DNA from: Cephalotus follicularis | Taxonomy: Eukaryota > Streptophyta > Magnoliopsida > Oxalidales > Cephalotaceae | Length of the DNA: 64,000 nucleotides | Assembly (NCBI GenBank): GCA_001972305.1 | Contig: BDDD01000879.1 | Coordinates: 136,506 to 200,505, forward strand | Direction: 5' to 3' | Part shown: piece after piece, positions 21,601 to 35,050 of the stretch | Layout of the letters: every line of letters begins with the position of its first letter | Numbering within the stretch: position 1 is the stretch's first letter | Position numbers and translations under genes: made by a program | The notes under the pieces: generated by a model | Database searches by the model: none | Told to the model about the DNA's origin: nothing | The model's input: the letters and a program-made list of their open reading frames with translations, nothing else

Positions 21601-24600
21601 AGTAAGGGCATCGCAAAAGGTAGAGTTTTTGTACTTGCTCAGACAGAGGTTCCAGAGTCGACTTCCGTTGTTGGAGGTACTCTGTATATATATGGTTTTT
21701 CTGCTAGATTGTTGATGGATTCTGGAGCATCTCATTCCTTTATATCTACACGTTTTGCATCTTGCTTAGATGTTACCCCTGACTGCATGTCATATGTGCT
21801 CTATGTGAGTACGCAAATTGGGGCTTCTATGTACACTGACTCGATATATAGGAGTTGTGAGATGTCTATGGTAGGCATTTCTTTGTATGCAAATTTGATA
21901 GTACTGCCTATCCGTGACTTCGATGTTATACTGGGGATGGATTGGCTTTCAGCACACCGTGCTCGCATGGATTGTTATAATAAAACTGTGGATTTTTGTC
22001 TGCCCGACGGAATGACATTCCAGTTCAATGGAGACAAAGGGTTCTCGACACCGATCATATCCTTTATTCGAGCATTGAAGTATCTAGAGAGGGGATGCGA
22101 AGGATACCTGGCTTATGTAATTGATCGAAGGAAAGAGAAGGGTTTGAGCATGGAGGAAATTCTGGTTGTGTGTGAATTTCTGGATTTATTTCCTGATGAC
22201 TTGGGGTCTTTACCATGGAGGAGGAGTATGGAGTTCGTTATTGATCTTGTTCCAGGAATGGCTCCTATCTCTAAATCACCTTATCGGATGGCTTCTGCCG
22301 TGTTTCGAGAGCTAAAGTCATAGTTACAAGAGGTGATTGATAAGGGTTTTGTTAGACCCAGTGTTTCTCTGTGTGGTGCGCCTGTGTTATTTGTCAAGAA
22401 GAAAGATGGGTCGGTGAGGCTTTGCATCGACTACAGAATGTTGAACAAGGCAACTATCAAGAACAAGTATCCTTTACCCCATATCGAGGATTTTTTGACC
22501 AGTTGCAAGGATCAAGCTCGAATTGAGATCGGGTTATCACCAACTGAGAGTAAGGGAAGGAGACATTGAGAAGACTGACTTCCAGACACGGTATGGTCAC
22601 TACAAGTTCTTGGTAATGTCGTTTGGTGTTACCAATGCACCAGCAGCTTTAATGTCGTTGATGAACGACGTATTGCGGACATACCTAGATCAGTTTGTCG
22701 TAGTGTTTATTGACGACATACTGGTATACTCGAGGAGTGATGAAGAGCACACTCATCATATGAGGCTAGTATTGCAGGTTCTTAGAGAGCATAGGTTGTA
22801 CGCCAAGTTCGGCAAGTGTGAATTCTGGCATGATCACTTTTCAAGGATAGCCGTGCCCTTGACTAGACTGACCCTGAAGAAGACCTTATTTGTCTTGAAC
22901 AAAGATTGTGAAGCTAGTTTCCGTGAACTGAAGGATCGGTTAGTTTTCGCTCCTATCTTGGCATTACCTGATGGTAATGACGGCCTTGTAGTCTACAGTG
23001 ATGCATCGGGTAAGGTCTTGGACTGCGTGCTGATGCAGCAAGGAAGAGTGATCGCTTATGCTTCTAGGAAGCTAAAGCCTTATGAAGAAAACTACCCGAC
23101 ACGTGATCTTGAACTCACAGCTATTATCTTCGCCCTTCAGAAGTGGAGGCACTATATTTATGGGGCGCAGTTTGAGATCTTTACAGATCATAAGAGTTTG
23201 AGGTACCTGTTCTGTCAGGACACACTGAACATGAGGTAACGAAGATGGGTGGAATTCTTTAACGATTATGATTGCAGTGTCTAGTACCACCCGGGGAAAG
23301 CGAATATGGTCGCTGATGCCTTGAGTCACAAGGCTATGGTTGCCAGTACGATGGTGTCGCAATGGAAGAAGTTAGAAGACTTCCAAGAGTTGTTTCCGTT
23401 TAATCTGTCACCTGGAGTTTTTATGGCTAGTATGAGAGTACAGCCAATTTTTCTTGACGAAACAAAGAACGCTCAAGCACTCGATCCTGAATTGCAAAAG
23501 ATTCGAGAGAATCTGGACTCGGAGTCTGATTTTCGGGTACATGCCGATGGTGTTTTAAGATTTCGGGGACGTGTGTGTCTTCCGAATGAACCCGGGTTGA
23601 AGAGTGAGTTACTTTACGGGTCTCATAGATCTCAGTACAGCATTCACCCTGGTAGCACAAAAATGTACCAAGACATGAAGAGGGATTACTGGTGGCATGG
23701 CATGAAACGAGAGATCGCTGAGTATGTGGCAAGGTGTTTGACCTGCCAGAAAGTTAAGGCCAAGCACCAAAGACCGACAGGGTGGCTACAACCTTTACCA
23801 ATTCCAGAGTGGAAGTGGGAACATGTTACGATGGATTTTGTTTCGGGTTTTCCTCTGACTTGGAACCGTCACAACACCGTGTGGGTTATCATGGATAGAC
23901 TCACCAAATCATCGCACTTTCTACCTACACACGTCGCTGAATATGCGAGCAAGCTGGCTCATTTATATGTGAAGGAGATAGTGAGGCTAGACGGTGTTCC
24001 AGTCAGCATCGTATGTGATAGAGATGCCATCCTCACTTCCAATTTTTGGAAGAGATTTCAGATAGCTTTTGGGAAGAAGCTGAACCTGAGTACTGCCTTT
24101 CACCCTCATACCAATGGGCAGTCTGAGCGTACCATCCAGACCTTGGAGGATATGCTACAGGCTTGCGTTATTGACCTATCTGGTACATGGGAGGATCACA
24201 TTCCTTTGATAGAGTTCTCTTATAATAACAGCTATCATTCCAGTATCGGCATGGCACGGTTTGAAGCACTGTATGGGAGAAAGTGCAGATATCCTGTTTG
24301 TTGGGATGAGGTCAGGGAGCGACCTTTACTCGGGATTGAGTTAGTGGAGGAAACTTCAGAAAAGATCAAGATGATTAAAGATAAGCTGCTTGCTGCTCAG
24401 AGCTGGAAGAAGAGCTATGTGGACAATGTCAAGAGGAGGCCTTTGACCTTCAGTGTTGGTGATCATGTGTTCTTAAAGGTTTCAACATTGAAGGGCGTGC
24501 AAAGGTTTGGGAAAAGGGGCAAGTTAGCTCCTCGCTATATTGGTCCTTTTGAAATCTTGGAGAGAGTTGGGGAGGTAGCCTACCAGCTTGCCTTACCTCC

Positions 24601-24871
24601 TGCACTGTCAAAGGTGCACGACGTCTTCCATGTGTCTATGTTGAGGAGATATATCGCGGACCCGTCACATGTCCTGGGTTATGATACTGTTCCTGTACAA
24701 GATGACTTATCTTGTGAGGAGTTGCCTGTACGGATTCTAGATTGGAAGACGCAGACTTTGAGGAACCGAGCTATCTCCATGGTCAAGGTTCAATGGCAGT
24801 TCCACCGACCGGATGAGGCCACTTGGGAACATGAGGAGGATAACCGAAAGCGTTACCCGCACTTGTTCTAG
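21600..24871 (+). pseudogene. pol of element C (fossil)
   Basis: Protease (about 21640-22000, LLMDSGASHSFIS); reverse transcriptase (about 22170-22960, FIDD at 22706-22717); RNase H (about 22960-23310, [18 protein letters not shown]); integrase zinc region, DDE core and GPY/F-like region (about 23430-24640, [39 protein letters not shown]); chromodomain-like tail (about 24720-24868, RILDWKTQTLRNR, MVKVQWQFHRPDE). The RNase H-to-integrase part has the longest open frame; the RT part is broken. Confidence 0.94.
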
Positions 24872-24904
24872 TATTGTTTCTAATTTCGAGGATGAAATTC
24901 CTTG

Positions 24905-24917
24905 AAGGAGGGGTGGA
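24905..24917 (+). other. Polypurine tract of element C
   Basis: AAGGAGGGGTGGA directly before TGTAACGCCC. Confidence 0.93.
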
Positions 24918-27529
24918 TGTAACGCCCGGGAATTTTGCACGTTGTAGTATTTGAGTTCCAAATGTAATCTTGTTATTAAATTAATTAGAAAGATGAATTT
25001 CCTAACTAATATTTTTTGATTCGCAAATCGAATCAAAATGCTTATAAGTATCATTGTTGAAATATTAACGGGGACAGTCGATTGGTGCACTAGACCAGCC
25101 GACTGGTAGACAGTTTAAGGGAATAGTCGACTGGTGGGACGAACCAGCCTACCGGTGGGCTGTCGAGCCACCTGGAAACCACAGCCAAGAGGACAGCCGA
25201 CTGTCGGGAAAGAACATCCGGCTAGATTATGCTCTGTTTTATTTGCATGTGACGAGATCACATGGAACGACTGATGAGGAGGAATTGTGTGCCATCTGTG
25301 CGTCATGCGGCCAATGCAGAGGGAAGAGTGAACACCTGTGCGCCATGTAGGTCATAGGATAGGCAAAATCAGCCATGTGTGTGCGTGCATGCAGATATGA
25401 GAGGTGTATGGCATTTAGTGCCATGGAAAACGGGTTGGAGAAGAGGGAGAGAGAACCACCTGCATAAAACGCTCTTCTCTTCACCTCTCTCGACCAGTGC
25501 ATGAAAAGAAAGAAAAACCAGTGAAAATTCACAGAGAAAAACAGTGAAGAATCTTGAGAGAAAGAGAGACAGCTTCTCAAATTGTTGAACCAAGAGGAGC
25601 TGGACGTGACGGGTTAGAGCTACTGGACTTGGAGTTAAAGCGCCTGGGAGCTCAAAACGTCACTGTTGGAGCACAAAGAGGTGGACTTACAGATTCCTAA
25701 CTTGGAATCAAAAGGTAGGGGAAGTTATGTTGTATTTTGAGTCCAAGATTATTGAATGTTATACGATCGGTTGCCTATTTGTACGAGCTGTGACTTTCAG
25801 TAGGTATGCCATGGTTACTGTTGGTTTTTGTATGCCATGCTTACTGTTGAGAATCTTTGAGTTTATGTACATGCATATTGAGTTTTATCTTGGTATTAAA
25901 TTGCTGGATAAAATGCATGTTACTGTTGTGTTCTATGAACCTTTGGAGAACAATTGGTTGATTTTCCGTCTTATGAATACATGTGGGTTGCTTTCAATGA
26001 TCCGTTTGGGTAATATTTTGGATTGCATGCAACTGGTTTCCTAGAATAGTCGACTATCGAAGGAAGACAGCCGACTGCTCAACCGAAACAGTCGACTGTT
26101 GAAGGAGAACAATCGATTGCCTGATGAACAAGTCAACTAGTAGAAGGTACCAGCCAACTACTCATGTACTGATTTCTCAGAACAGCCGGCTGGTGAAGAA
26201 TCCAGCCGACTGCCAAGCTGCTGTTTGTGTCTCTCGTTCTTAAAATGATGCGCGACAATCCCGACTCCGTTTAGGATGATTAGAGCATTTGTATGCATCA
26301 CATATGTACTCTTTACTGTCTATTTATGGACTGTTTATTAATTGATTATGATTTCTAAGTATTGTTACATTAGAAATGCATATATTAGTTGAAAACCACG
26401 ATGTTGAGTACGAAAATATAAAATGAATATTGTTATATTTTTGAACATCTTTGGAAAGCGATTTCCACTACTAATCTGTTTAAAGTACTTTCTATCTATT
26501 AGAAATACAGATTTCAAATGTTATCACTTTTGAAAATATTTGGATATCAACTGCCTGTTATTGATCTAATGATCATTACCGTACTGTTTACTGCACTATT
26601 TACTGTGACTATTCACTATTGCTCTGTGAATTTACTGTGTTTGTGCTTGAGTCACTATTTGCGTGGCGGGGACTGCCAGCGTTGGCTAGTGGCAGGGTTG
26701 ACCTAGGGGCCATGAGTTGGCTGGGTAACTCACTGTACTGTACTATTGTCTTGCTTGGTTGCCTGGAGAAGTGACCGAAGTGGGAGTGTAATGTGGGGCC
26801 AGGAGTTGGCGGCGTTACACATACTGCCTGCCTGTTGTGGTCCTTTTGCGAACTTACTGTACTGTTTACTGGTCCTGTTCGGACATTACTGTGACTGTTG
26901 ATGTGGCCATGGCTGGGTTACTACTGTACTGTTGTTGCATACATATATTTTTCATATATGTTTCTACTGATATTTTACCATACTGTTAAATTATATATAT
27001 ATTTTCACATATATATAAACTGGTATTTCTACTGTACTGTATCATTTGTGCATACATTACATGACATGCATGTAATATTGGGCCCAAAGTACTTTTATGA
27101 CTTAGCCGAGTGAGGGCAAAGGCTAACCCCAAACTTTACAGATTGATGAAGTGGACCGGTTGGACTAGCTTGGACGAAGAACAAGCCCTTATGTTATTGT
27201 TGTTGGTTCTATGTCCTTCTGGATTGTAATAAACTGGTTTTGTTTTAAGGACTACTAATGTACCGTACTTTTGGTTTTGTTTAATAATGGGTTTTAATAA
27301 TGTATTATGAATCACGCTCCGTTTATGGGCTTTTAACTAGGACAGACTTGTATTGAGTAGCGTGCAGTATGAAATGCACATTACGATTTTTTTAGCTTAT
27401 GAGTTTAATGCTTCCGCAACTGATATCATGTTTGAAAAGTTTAAATTTTATGTTTTTGCATGAGCTGAATCTTTATGTCAATTGCCTTTACCGCTTTTAT
27501 GTGTGTCTACCTGAAACCGGGGTGTGACA
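24918..27529 (+). repeat. 3' LTR of element C
   Basis: 2612 bp, ends GGTGTGACA. Same internal order as the 5' copy: palindrome clusters at about 25070-25210 and 26040-26220, TATA-like box 25463-25470, leader hairpin 25692-25709 (GATTCC-TAACTT-GGAATC), TTAGCC hairpin 27102-27126. Confidence 0.96.
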
Positions 27530-27534
27530 TGCCC
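27530..27534 (+). repeat. Target-site duplication of element C, right copy
   Basis: TGCCC, equal to 17751-17755. Confidence 0.93.
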
Positions 27535-29858
27535 CACTAGTGAATGAGGAGAGAAGAATACTTCTGCTCTGATTGTTTCTTTTGCTCGAGCCAATAAATA
27601 TCTAGAGCAAGGGTGTGAAGGTTACTTGGCTTATATGGTGGATAAGACAAAAGATATGCCTAGTTTGGAGCAGTTTCCTATTGAGAATAAATTTCCTGAT
27701 GTATTCCTGCAATTTAGTATCATTGCCGCTAAACAGGAACTTGGAGTTTGTCATTGATCTTGTACCTGTTACAGCTCCTATTTCTAAAGCTCCATACAGA
27801 ATGGCTCCTACTAAATTGAAGGAGTTAAAGTTTCAATTGCAAAACTATCTTGACAAGGGATTTATCAGACCGAGTGTATCACAGTGGGGAGCACCAGTAT
27901 TGTTCGTAAAGAAGAATGATGGATCGATGACATTATACATCGATTATCGAATATTGAATCAAGTAATTGTGAAGAACAAATATCCTCTTCCACACATGGA
28001 TGAGTTGTTGGATCAACTGCAAGGCTCAACTGTGTGCTCTAAACTTGACTATCATCAGCTGAAGATTCATAAGGACGATGTCGAGAAGACTGCTTTTCGA
28101 AGCATATATGGACACTATGAGTTCCTGATATTGCCATTTTATTTGATGAATGCTCCTGCAGCATTCATGTGTTTAATGAACCGGGTATTTCAACCCTATC
28201 TGGATTATTTTGTTGTGATCTTCTTAGATGACATTTTGATATATTCGAAGAGTATTGAGGATCATATGCAACATCTGAGGATTGTGTTGAAAACTCTATG
28301 GAAGGAGCGCTTGTTTGCTAAATTCAGTGTGAATTTTTCCTAGATCGTGTGACATTACTTGGTCATATTGTATATAGTGAAGGGCTATCGGTGGATCCTT
28401 CAAAGATTGAGAGTATTGTGAACTGGCCACAAACTAAGAACGTTATTAAAGTTCGTAGCTTCTTGGGATTTGCAGGCTATTATTGGAGATTTATTGAAGG
28501 ATTTTCCAAAATTGCTACTCGTTGACTCTTTTGACTCAAAAGAAGTCAAGTTTTGATTGGGATGACGCTTGTGAAACAAGCTTTCAGGAATTAAAGAGTC
28601 AGTTGATTTCGGCTCCTGTTTTAACATTACCTAAGGGAAATGAAGATTTTACTGTGTCCAGTGATGCTTATGGGAAAGGCTTGGGATGTGTTCTCATGCA
28701 ACGTGGTCGAGTAATTGCTTATACTTAGAGGAAGTTGAAATTGTATCAGGTGAACTATCCGGTACATGATCTTGAATTAGCTGCCATAGTGTTTAGCATA
28801 AAGAAATGGAGACACTATCTTTATGGTGCTCAATTCGAGATATTCACTGACCACAAAAGTTTGAAATACTTATTCTCTCGGAAGGAATTGAATATGAGAC
28901 AGAGAATGTGGGTTAAGTTCTTCAATGATTATAACTTCAATATTCAATACCACCCAGGGAAGGCGAATGTTGTTGCGGATGCCTTGAGTCGTAAAGCAAT
29001 GATTGCTGGTGCGATGGTTTCGAAGTGGAAACTATGGGAGGATTTTCAAATATGGAATCCGTTCATGGTTTCCAGAGGTGTTATTGTTGCAAGTCCTAGA
29101 GCACAACTATAACTTCTTGATCGCATAAAAAATGCCCAGTACAATGACACAGAATTATGGAACATTCATGAGAATTCAGAATTAGATCCTAACTCTGATT
29201 TCTTCATACATACTGATGGTATATTGAGGTTCTGAGGGAGAGTATGTGTTCCGGATGATAAGAGTTTAAGAGATGAGCTATTGCAACAAACTCATAAATC
29301 ACAATTCAGTGTACATCCAGGAAGCTCTAAGATGTGGCATGATTTGAAGAGAAATTACTGGTGGAACAGCATGAAGAGAGATATTGCCGAATTCTTGTCC
29401 AAATGTTTGACTTGTCAGAGAGTCAAGGCAGAACATCAGAAACCCGCAGGATTGTTACAATCCTTACCAGTAGTAGAGTGGAAGTGAGAACATGTAACCA
29501 TGGATTTTGTGTCGGGATTGCCGAGATCGCAGAAGCGTCATGAAGCAGTTTGGGTTGTTGTGGACAGACTCACCAAACCTGCTCACTTTCTTCTGATGAA
29601 CATGACATATTATATTGAGAAGTTGGCTCGGTTGTATATTCGAGAGATTGTGAAACTGCATGTAGTGCCATCAGCATTGTTTGCGACCGTGATGCAAGGT
29701 TTACCTCAAGGTTCTGGAGGAAGTTCTAAGCAGATATGGGAACAACCTTGAATTTTAGTACGACATTTCATCCACTGACTGATGGGCAATTGGAGCGTAC
29801 TATTCAAACTCTAGAAGATAAGCTCCGAGCTTGCATTAATGATTTTGCTATGAGTTGG
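27535..29858 (+). pseudogene. pol of element B, first part (fossil)
   Basis: Reverse transcriptase (about 27700-28520: [27 protein letters not shown] box at 28221-28232), RNase H (about 28640-29000: [31 protein letters not shown]), integrase zinc region and start of the core (about 29281-29858: HPGSSKMWHDLKRNYWW, CLTCQRVKAEHQ, MDFVSGLPRS). About 70-75% similar in protein to A/C/D by eye, so a separate family. The integrase continues at 32350 after solo LTR E. Broken. Confidence 0.9.
29854..29858 (+). repeat. Target-site duplication of solo LTR E, left copy
   Basis: GTTGG, repeated at 32350-32354. The integrase text runs on across the insertion point. Confidence 0.93.
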
Positions 29859-32349
29859 TGTAACGTCCCTGATCCGAGTCCACTTTATGCTCAAAGCGAG
29901 CCTCAAAGAATCGGTGCATTACGTGGGGGTGAAACATTAACCTTCAAATCGTTTAATCGTTTAACAATCCATTAACCATTTAATCTTAACTTAGATTCCA
30001 AACCTAACATCATTACTCATCGGAAACATCTCATCATATTCCGTAGTTTCACAGGATCAAAATTTACTTACAACTTTGAACACCAAATTTCAAAACATCA
30101 TATTCTCATTATCATGATCATTTCTAATACCTTTACATTTGTACATCACTTGACATATAACATTTCACAGCAGAAAACCTAAACTTATTACATCATAAAA
30201 ACAGTCATATTCATTACTCACCTTTACCATTAACTTCTCATACTCTCAAGTACGTCCTATAACTTTTGACATCATCATCTTACTTGAAAATATCATAACC
30301 TATAGCATTCATTTCCTTACTTTTACATCTATACATCGTCTATCATAAAACGTTACATGGAGAAAAACATTAACAAATGACATTAAGCATAAAACTTCAT
30401 AGCATAACATACTTCATTTCCGATACTTCGTTTACGAACTTCCTCTAAAGCTCGCACTTCTACATTCGATGTCTCCTAGAAAATCATTTGAAAACAAGAC
30501 ATTGAAAGGAGTGAGCTCAAATAGCCCAGTAAGGATCATAATCGTAAAACGTCATTCAAATCCGTTGTTTTTTTATAATCTTTATCAAAACTCTTACAAA
30601 CCGTACGTTTCAAAACATCATAGAAAACCATCTTCTAGTTTTATAAAACCGGAACATTTCCAAAATCATTCATTTTGTGGTGTATAACCCAGCCATACTT
30701 GAAAACGAAACATCCTTTAAAACCCTTTTCTGGTATAAAAACCAAAACATTTCACATTCATTTCCTTTCCAAATCACATTCATTATTTTCTGTCCATATC
30801 TCATGAAACAAAACATTTCATAAATAACTGAGGGGTCATAAAACCTAAAGGACCCAATGAACCATTTCAACATTCGCTTCACCGGGGCATTGTGCACTTC
30901 CCGATTACTATCCTTACATCACATGCATGTCCGTGAGCACTATACGCTCCATTAACATCGAGCATCTCGCTTCATTAACATTGAGCATCTCGCTCCATTA
31001 ACATTAATCTTTGCAAGATTAATCCTCTCTGGATCAGAATCCAGGAGTTGTTCATCTTAGTTCGTTTCCATTTCCATTTCATAAAATCGTTTCATAAAAC
31101 ATTTCTTAATACTTTGAGTGATCAGCTCAAAGCATTCATAAAACATCATTTCTAAAACTTGTTTCTCATGTAGAAACATTCATTTAATTTCCTTTCACAA
31201 TTCATAAAGCATTTTCATCACTCTGAGTAATTCAATTCAAAACATTCATAAAACAATTTTGCATAACATTTCTAAATCGTTAATTTAATATAGAAATAAA
31301 CACTTTCAAAGAAAACTTAAAACATAAACATTAAAGTAGACATCTTAGAGAATTCAGAAAGCTCAAGTTCATAAAAATTGATTGAGAATCAAATCCGTTA
31401 TGAATTTTAAAGTCGCTAGTTCCATATGAAAACAGGACATGAGCAGTAAAATGAAACATGGATTCTCATCAAGAATTCGATAGAATTTTGAGAAGAATAA
31501 ACCATATCAGTTAAAGAATACATCTTGACGTTTCTAAAACATTAAACCATTAGAAATTTCATCAAGAATTGAGCAAGATATGAACAAAATAATCAGCTGC
31601 ATAATTTGGAAGTAAAACAGAGGAACTTTTATAAAAATGGGTATGGAATTTCCTTACTTTACTTTGGATTTCCTTTCTTTCTTTCTCTTGTTTATTCCCA
31701 GAAGAAACCTCTTCCTTTCCTCAACTAAAATGACTGTATTCATCCTCTATTGCCTATAAATAGGCTAGTTTCTTGGGGAGCAAGTCTCCCTCTCTCTCCT
31801 ATGAGTCATTTCTATAGTTTCCCATGTGCCTTAATTTAATCCAATCAAATGGTGAACCTTATTATATCATCTAAAAATATCTCAAATCCTTCTCCCTTGG
31901 CCTGCCATGTGTCCATAATTAATGAATTTAACTCACAAAAGGACAAAAAGTCAGACTTTGCCAACAAGTCTACAGCTCAAAGCGTCGGCGCTTACGAGCT
32001 TGTTCTGAGTTCTTCAACTTCCTTCTCAACTAAAGTACTGACGCTTCCCTTTCAAGCATCGTCGATTTTAGGGTCTCCTCCAAGTCAACATGGCATAATT
32101 TGACTTCAAAGTGTCGAAGCTTACATTTGGAGCGTCATCGGTTGCACCAAGTGTCGCCGCTTTCATCCAAGCGTTGTCGGTTAGAGGAACTGTCCAAATT
32201 GAAAATATCCTAGTTTTAACCAGCGTTAGAAGAGGTCCAAGTGTCGCTGAGCATTAGGGTCATATCACAGGTCCCTTGAAAGATTTGCCAACTTCACCTA
32301 TAGCAATCATATATCCATATAACTTTAACAAAATTTCCCGGTCATTACA
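29859..32349 (-). mobile_element. Element E: solo LTR of a Ty3/gypsy element
   Basis: 2491 bp bounded by TG...CA and a perfect GTTGG duplication, with no coding region. On the minus strand it starts TGTAATGACCGGGAAATTTT and ends GGGACGTTACA, the form typical of plant gypsy LTRs, hence the minus call. It has a TATA-like CCTATTTATAGG (31751-31762), a decayed GCGTCGGCG-type cluster (about 31980-32260) and a 23-bp tandem repeat. It arose by recombination between the LTRs of a full element (family knowledge). Inserted in element B's integrase. Confidence 0.9.
30950..31010. repeat. 23-bp tandem repeat in solo LTR E
   Basis: Two full units and a partial one of CATTAACATTGAGCATCTCG plus CTC. Confidence 0.85.
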
Positions 32350-33005
32350 GTTGGGAGGATCATATTCCTCTCATTAAATTCTCATACAACTATAGTTATC
32401 ATTGTAGCATTGGGATGGCAACGTATGAAGCATTATACCGGAGGAAATGCAGATCTCCAATATGTTGGGATGAAGTGGGTGAAAGACAAGTGTTGGGACC
32501 TGACATTGTCAAAGAAACTACCGATAAGGTTTTGATAGTCAGGAAAAGGTTACTCACAGCTCAGAGTCTACAAAAGAGTTATGCCGATAGAAGGAGAAGG
32601 AAATTGGAATTTGAGAAGGGGGATCATGTTTTTCTAAGAATCTCGCCTTCGAAAGGGATATCCAAATTTGGCCATATGGGAAAGTTAACTCCACGTTATA
32701 GCGGACCATATGATATATTAGAGAGAGTTGGGGAAGTAGCGTATCAAATAGCACTGCCACCTAACTTATCTAATGTACACAATGTATTCCATGTTTCCAT
32801 GCTACAGAAATACGTACCTGATCCTTCTTATGTGTTGAGCTATGACCCTGGATTTTTCAGGGACAATTTATTGTACGAAGAACGACCAATAAGGATTCTG
32901 GACAGAAAGGATAAAGTCTTACCCATAAAGACCATTCCGATGGTAAAGGTACTGTGGCAGTTTCACGGAGTTGAAGAAGCTACATGGAACGTGAAGCTGA
33001 AATGA
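32350..33005 (+). pseudogene. pol of element B, second part (integrase end, fossil)
   Basis: Begins with the second copy of GTTGG and runs through the end of the integrase core ([20 protein letters not shown]), the GPY/F-like region (GKLTPRYSGPYDILERVGEV, HNVFHVSMLQKYV) and a chromodomain-like tail (RPIRILDRKDKVLP, MVKVLWQFHGVEEATW). This is the best preserved piece of B. Confidence 0.9.
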
Positions 33006-33066
33006 TGGAAACATTCCCTCATTTATTTGGTACGTAGAGATTTAAATTTGAGGACGAATTTTGTGT

Positions 33067-33079
33067 AAGGAGGGGGGAA
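33067..33079 (+). other. Polypurine tract of element B
   Basis: AAGGAGGGGGGAA immediately before TGTAATAATCAC. Confidence 0.9.
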
Positions 33080-33849
33080 TGTAATAATCACAATTTCAAA
33101 TTTAATATATAGTGTGCAAATGATGAATAGTTATACATTGATTTGAAATTAATTATTGTTGTTGAATTTGATTGAGGACTTGATTGTATGACATTCGGAC
33201 CAAATCAAATGAAATGGAAAGTTATATTGAAAGAAACTTAAAGAAACAAAACATTTGGTGCTTAACCGTCAACTCCAAGAGGAGACAGCCGACTGTTAGA
33301 GAAAACAGTCGATTGGGCAACTTTTAAAGGGAAACAATCGACTGGGCGACTCGTAAAGGAAACAGTCAACTGTTAGAGAAAGCAGTCGACTGGGAGAGGT
33401 CAGACAGAAGTCTGTTACATGATGATTGAGCAGTGCAATGATGGGAGTGGCATTTTAACATGGAGAGGTGGTCTAAAAACATGTCAAAAGATGCCAAACG
33501 GGCACCATTTGTTGACTAAAGGAAGAATTCATGACTTGAATGTTGTGACCTGCAATTTGTAAGAAAATAGAAGAAAAAAAAACAAGAATAGTGAGTGAGT
33601 GAGAGAAGAGAAAATGCCAGGAATTTGAGTTAGAGAAATCAGACGAATTACTAAAATGAACTCCTTATATCAGCTGTTAGAAAGAGTAAATATAAAGTTA
33701 GAAACGTTGAAGAAAGAGGAAGCTATCTACTGTATTGAGTTTGCATGATGAAAATGGAGTTTCAAGGTTGAAATAGAAGCTGGGATTGATTGGTAAGCTT
33801 CTATTTTTGGAATTAAGTTATTGTCATAGTTATTCAATTGGTATATGCG
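33080..33849 (+). repeat. 3' LTR of element B (5' part)
   Basis: Starts TGTAATAATCACAATTTC. Holds a CAGTCGACTG cluster at about 33285-33400. Bases 33597-33849 match the 5' LTR remainder at 15739-15995. The LTR is interrupted at 33850 by element G; its continuation is not found to the right within the window. Confidence 0.9.
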
Positions 33850-34446
33850 TGTAACGCCCAGAATTTCCTTTAATGTATTATTGTATTTCTCATTCTAATT
33901 TAAATGATGAATTATGTATTTTCAGCTTAATGTTGAATTCTGAGTGGAAAAGTGTTAAAGAGCGTCATTGAATTGAAAATGCAAAGGAAAAGGGCGCTTG
34001 AGCGTCATCGCCAAGAGATGACGTCGATGCCAAGCGATGACGTTGATGTACGTGGATGGAGAAAAAAGGGGTAGGCGTTAACACGGTTCGGGGAGGTTGT
34101 TAGCGCCAAGGAAGAAGGTCAACGCGTCAATGCCTAGGCATGACGTGGACGCCTAAGACTATCGGTAAAGTAAGTTAAAACACTGACATAAGACACCTGA
34201 AATGGAAGAGTAAGACACTTTATCTCTTCCCCATGCTCTGCAATGACAGAAAGGGAGAAAGAAGTGATTGATGGGTGTCATGTCGGCAGAGAGAAGAAGG
34301 AGAGAGAGAGATGCATGGCGCCTTGCATGCGGGTGAGAGGGAGAAGGAGAGAAACTCTCCATAAAACACACCACTCACCTTCACCATCTTCAACCTCCAC
34401 CGAAAGAGAAAGGAAACAGTGAGAAAGAAAGAGGTATCCTGAATTG

Positions 34447-34451
34447 TTGAA
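34447..34451 (+). repeat. Target-site duplication TTGAA, left copy
   Basis: TTGAA precedes the inserted solo LTR; repeated at 36647-36651. Confidence 0.85.
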
Positions 34452-35050
34452 TGTTTAACATAAAAATGTGTTATTTTTATTGATATATTTATGATATTTT
34501 TATGCTTGGAATAGACTACCGTGGTTGGGTTTATTTGATTTTCAAGTATTATGTCTATTATTGCGGAATAAGAGAAAATGAAGCTAAAATGCTACTTTTC
34601 GAGTTAAAGTGGTTTGAAGTCAAAGATCTGTTCAAAAGTACACCCACTTAAGCGAGAGAAGTCAAAATTTAAGACTCAGAAGATATTGAATATTGGGCTC
34701 ATTTTGTTCATAAAATTATTTGGAGCACTTTTAGTTCTTGGGCCGAGTCATTCTGAAGATCCGATCAAGAGAAATCACAAGAAAACAAATGTTAAAATAT
34801 GTTAACCTATTGCTTATGTTAGCATGACATCACGCCACAATTCGATCCAGCCCATGCCCATGCATTCCTCAAGTCAGCACAAGCACGTCCAATGCAGCGA
34901 GCCGTGCCTCTTCAGCCCATGCATGTAACCAATCAGAAGATGCCAAAAGCAATTCATGCCCAACGAGTCCATGCAGCTCATGCCCATGCAATGTCCACTT
35001 CAACGCCCAGCCCATGCGTACAAGCAACACATGCATGCAACCAATGAAGC

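Larger units (their letters stand above)
17756..27529 (+). mobile_element. Element C: complete-length Tekay-type Ty3/gypsy fossil
   Basis: Two LTRs of identical length (2612 bp each), primer site, gag, pol, polypurine tract and a perfect 5-bp target duplication TGCCC: the whole insertion is bounded. It lies inside the gag-start region of element B. Coding frame is interrupted at about nine places, so it is dead though structurally whole at its ends. One 110-bp stretch of the LTR pair shows about 6% difference, mostly transitions. The 521-codon open stretch 23306-24871 is the longest intact piece of any element here. Confidence 0.96.
15739..33849 (+). mobile_element. Element B: Ty3/gypsy chromovirus fossil, host of nested insertions
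   Basis: Parts on the plus strand: 5' LTR remainder (15739-17585), primer site, leader and gag start (to 17755), then element C (17756-27529), then pol (27535-29858), solo LTR E (29859-32349), the rest of integrase (32350-33005), polypurine tract and the first 770 bp of the 3' LTR (33080-33849), which is entered by element G. LTR identity is shown by a shared stretch around 15745-15990 and 33600-33845. Protease and most of gag are not recognisable. Badly broken: roughly ten interruptions besides the insertions. Being host to C, E and G it is the oldest LTR element here. Confidence 0.88.
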
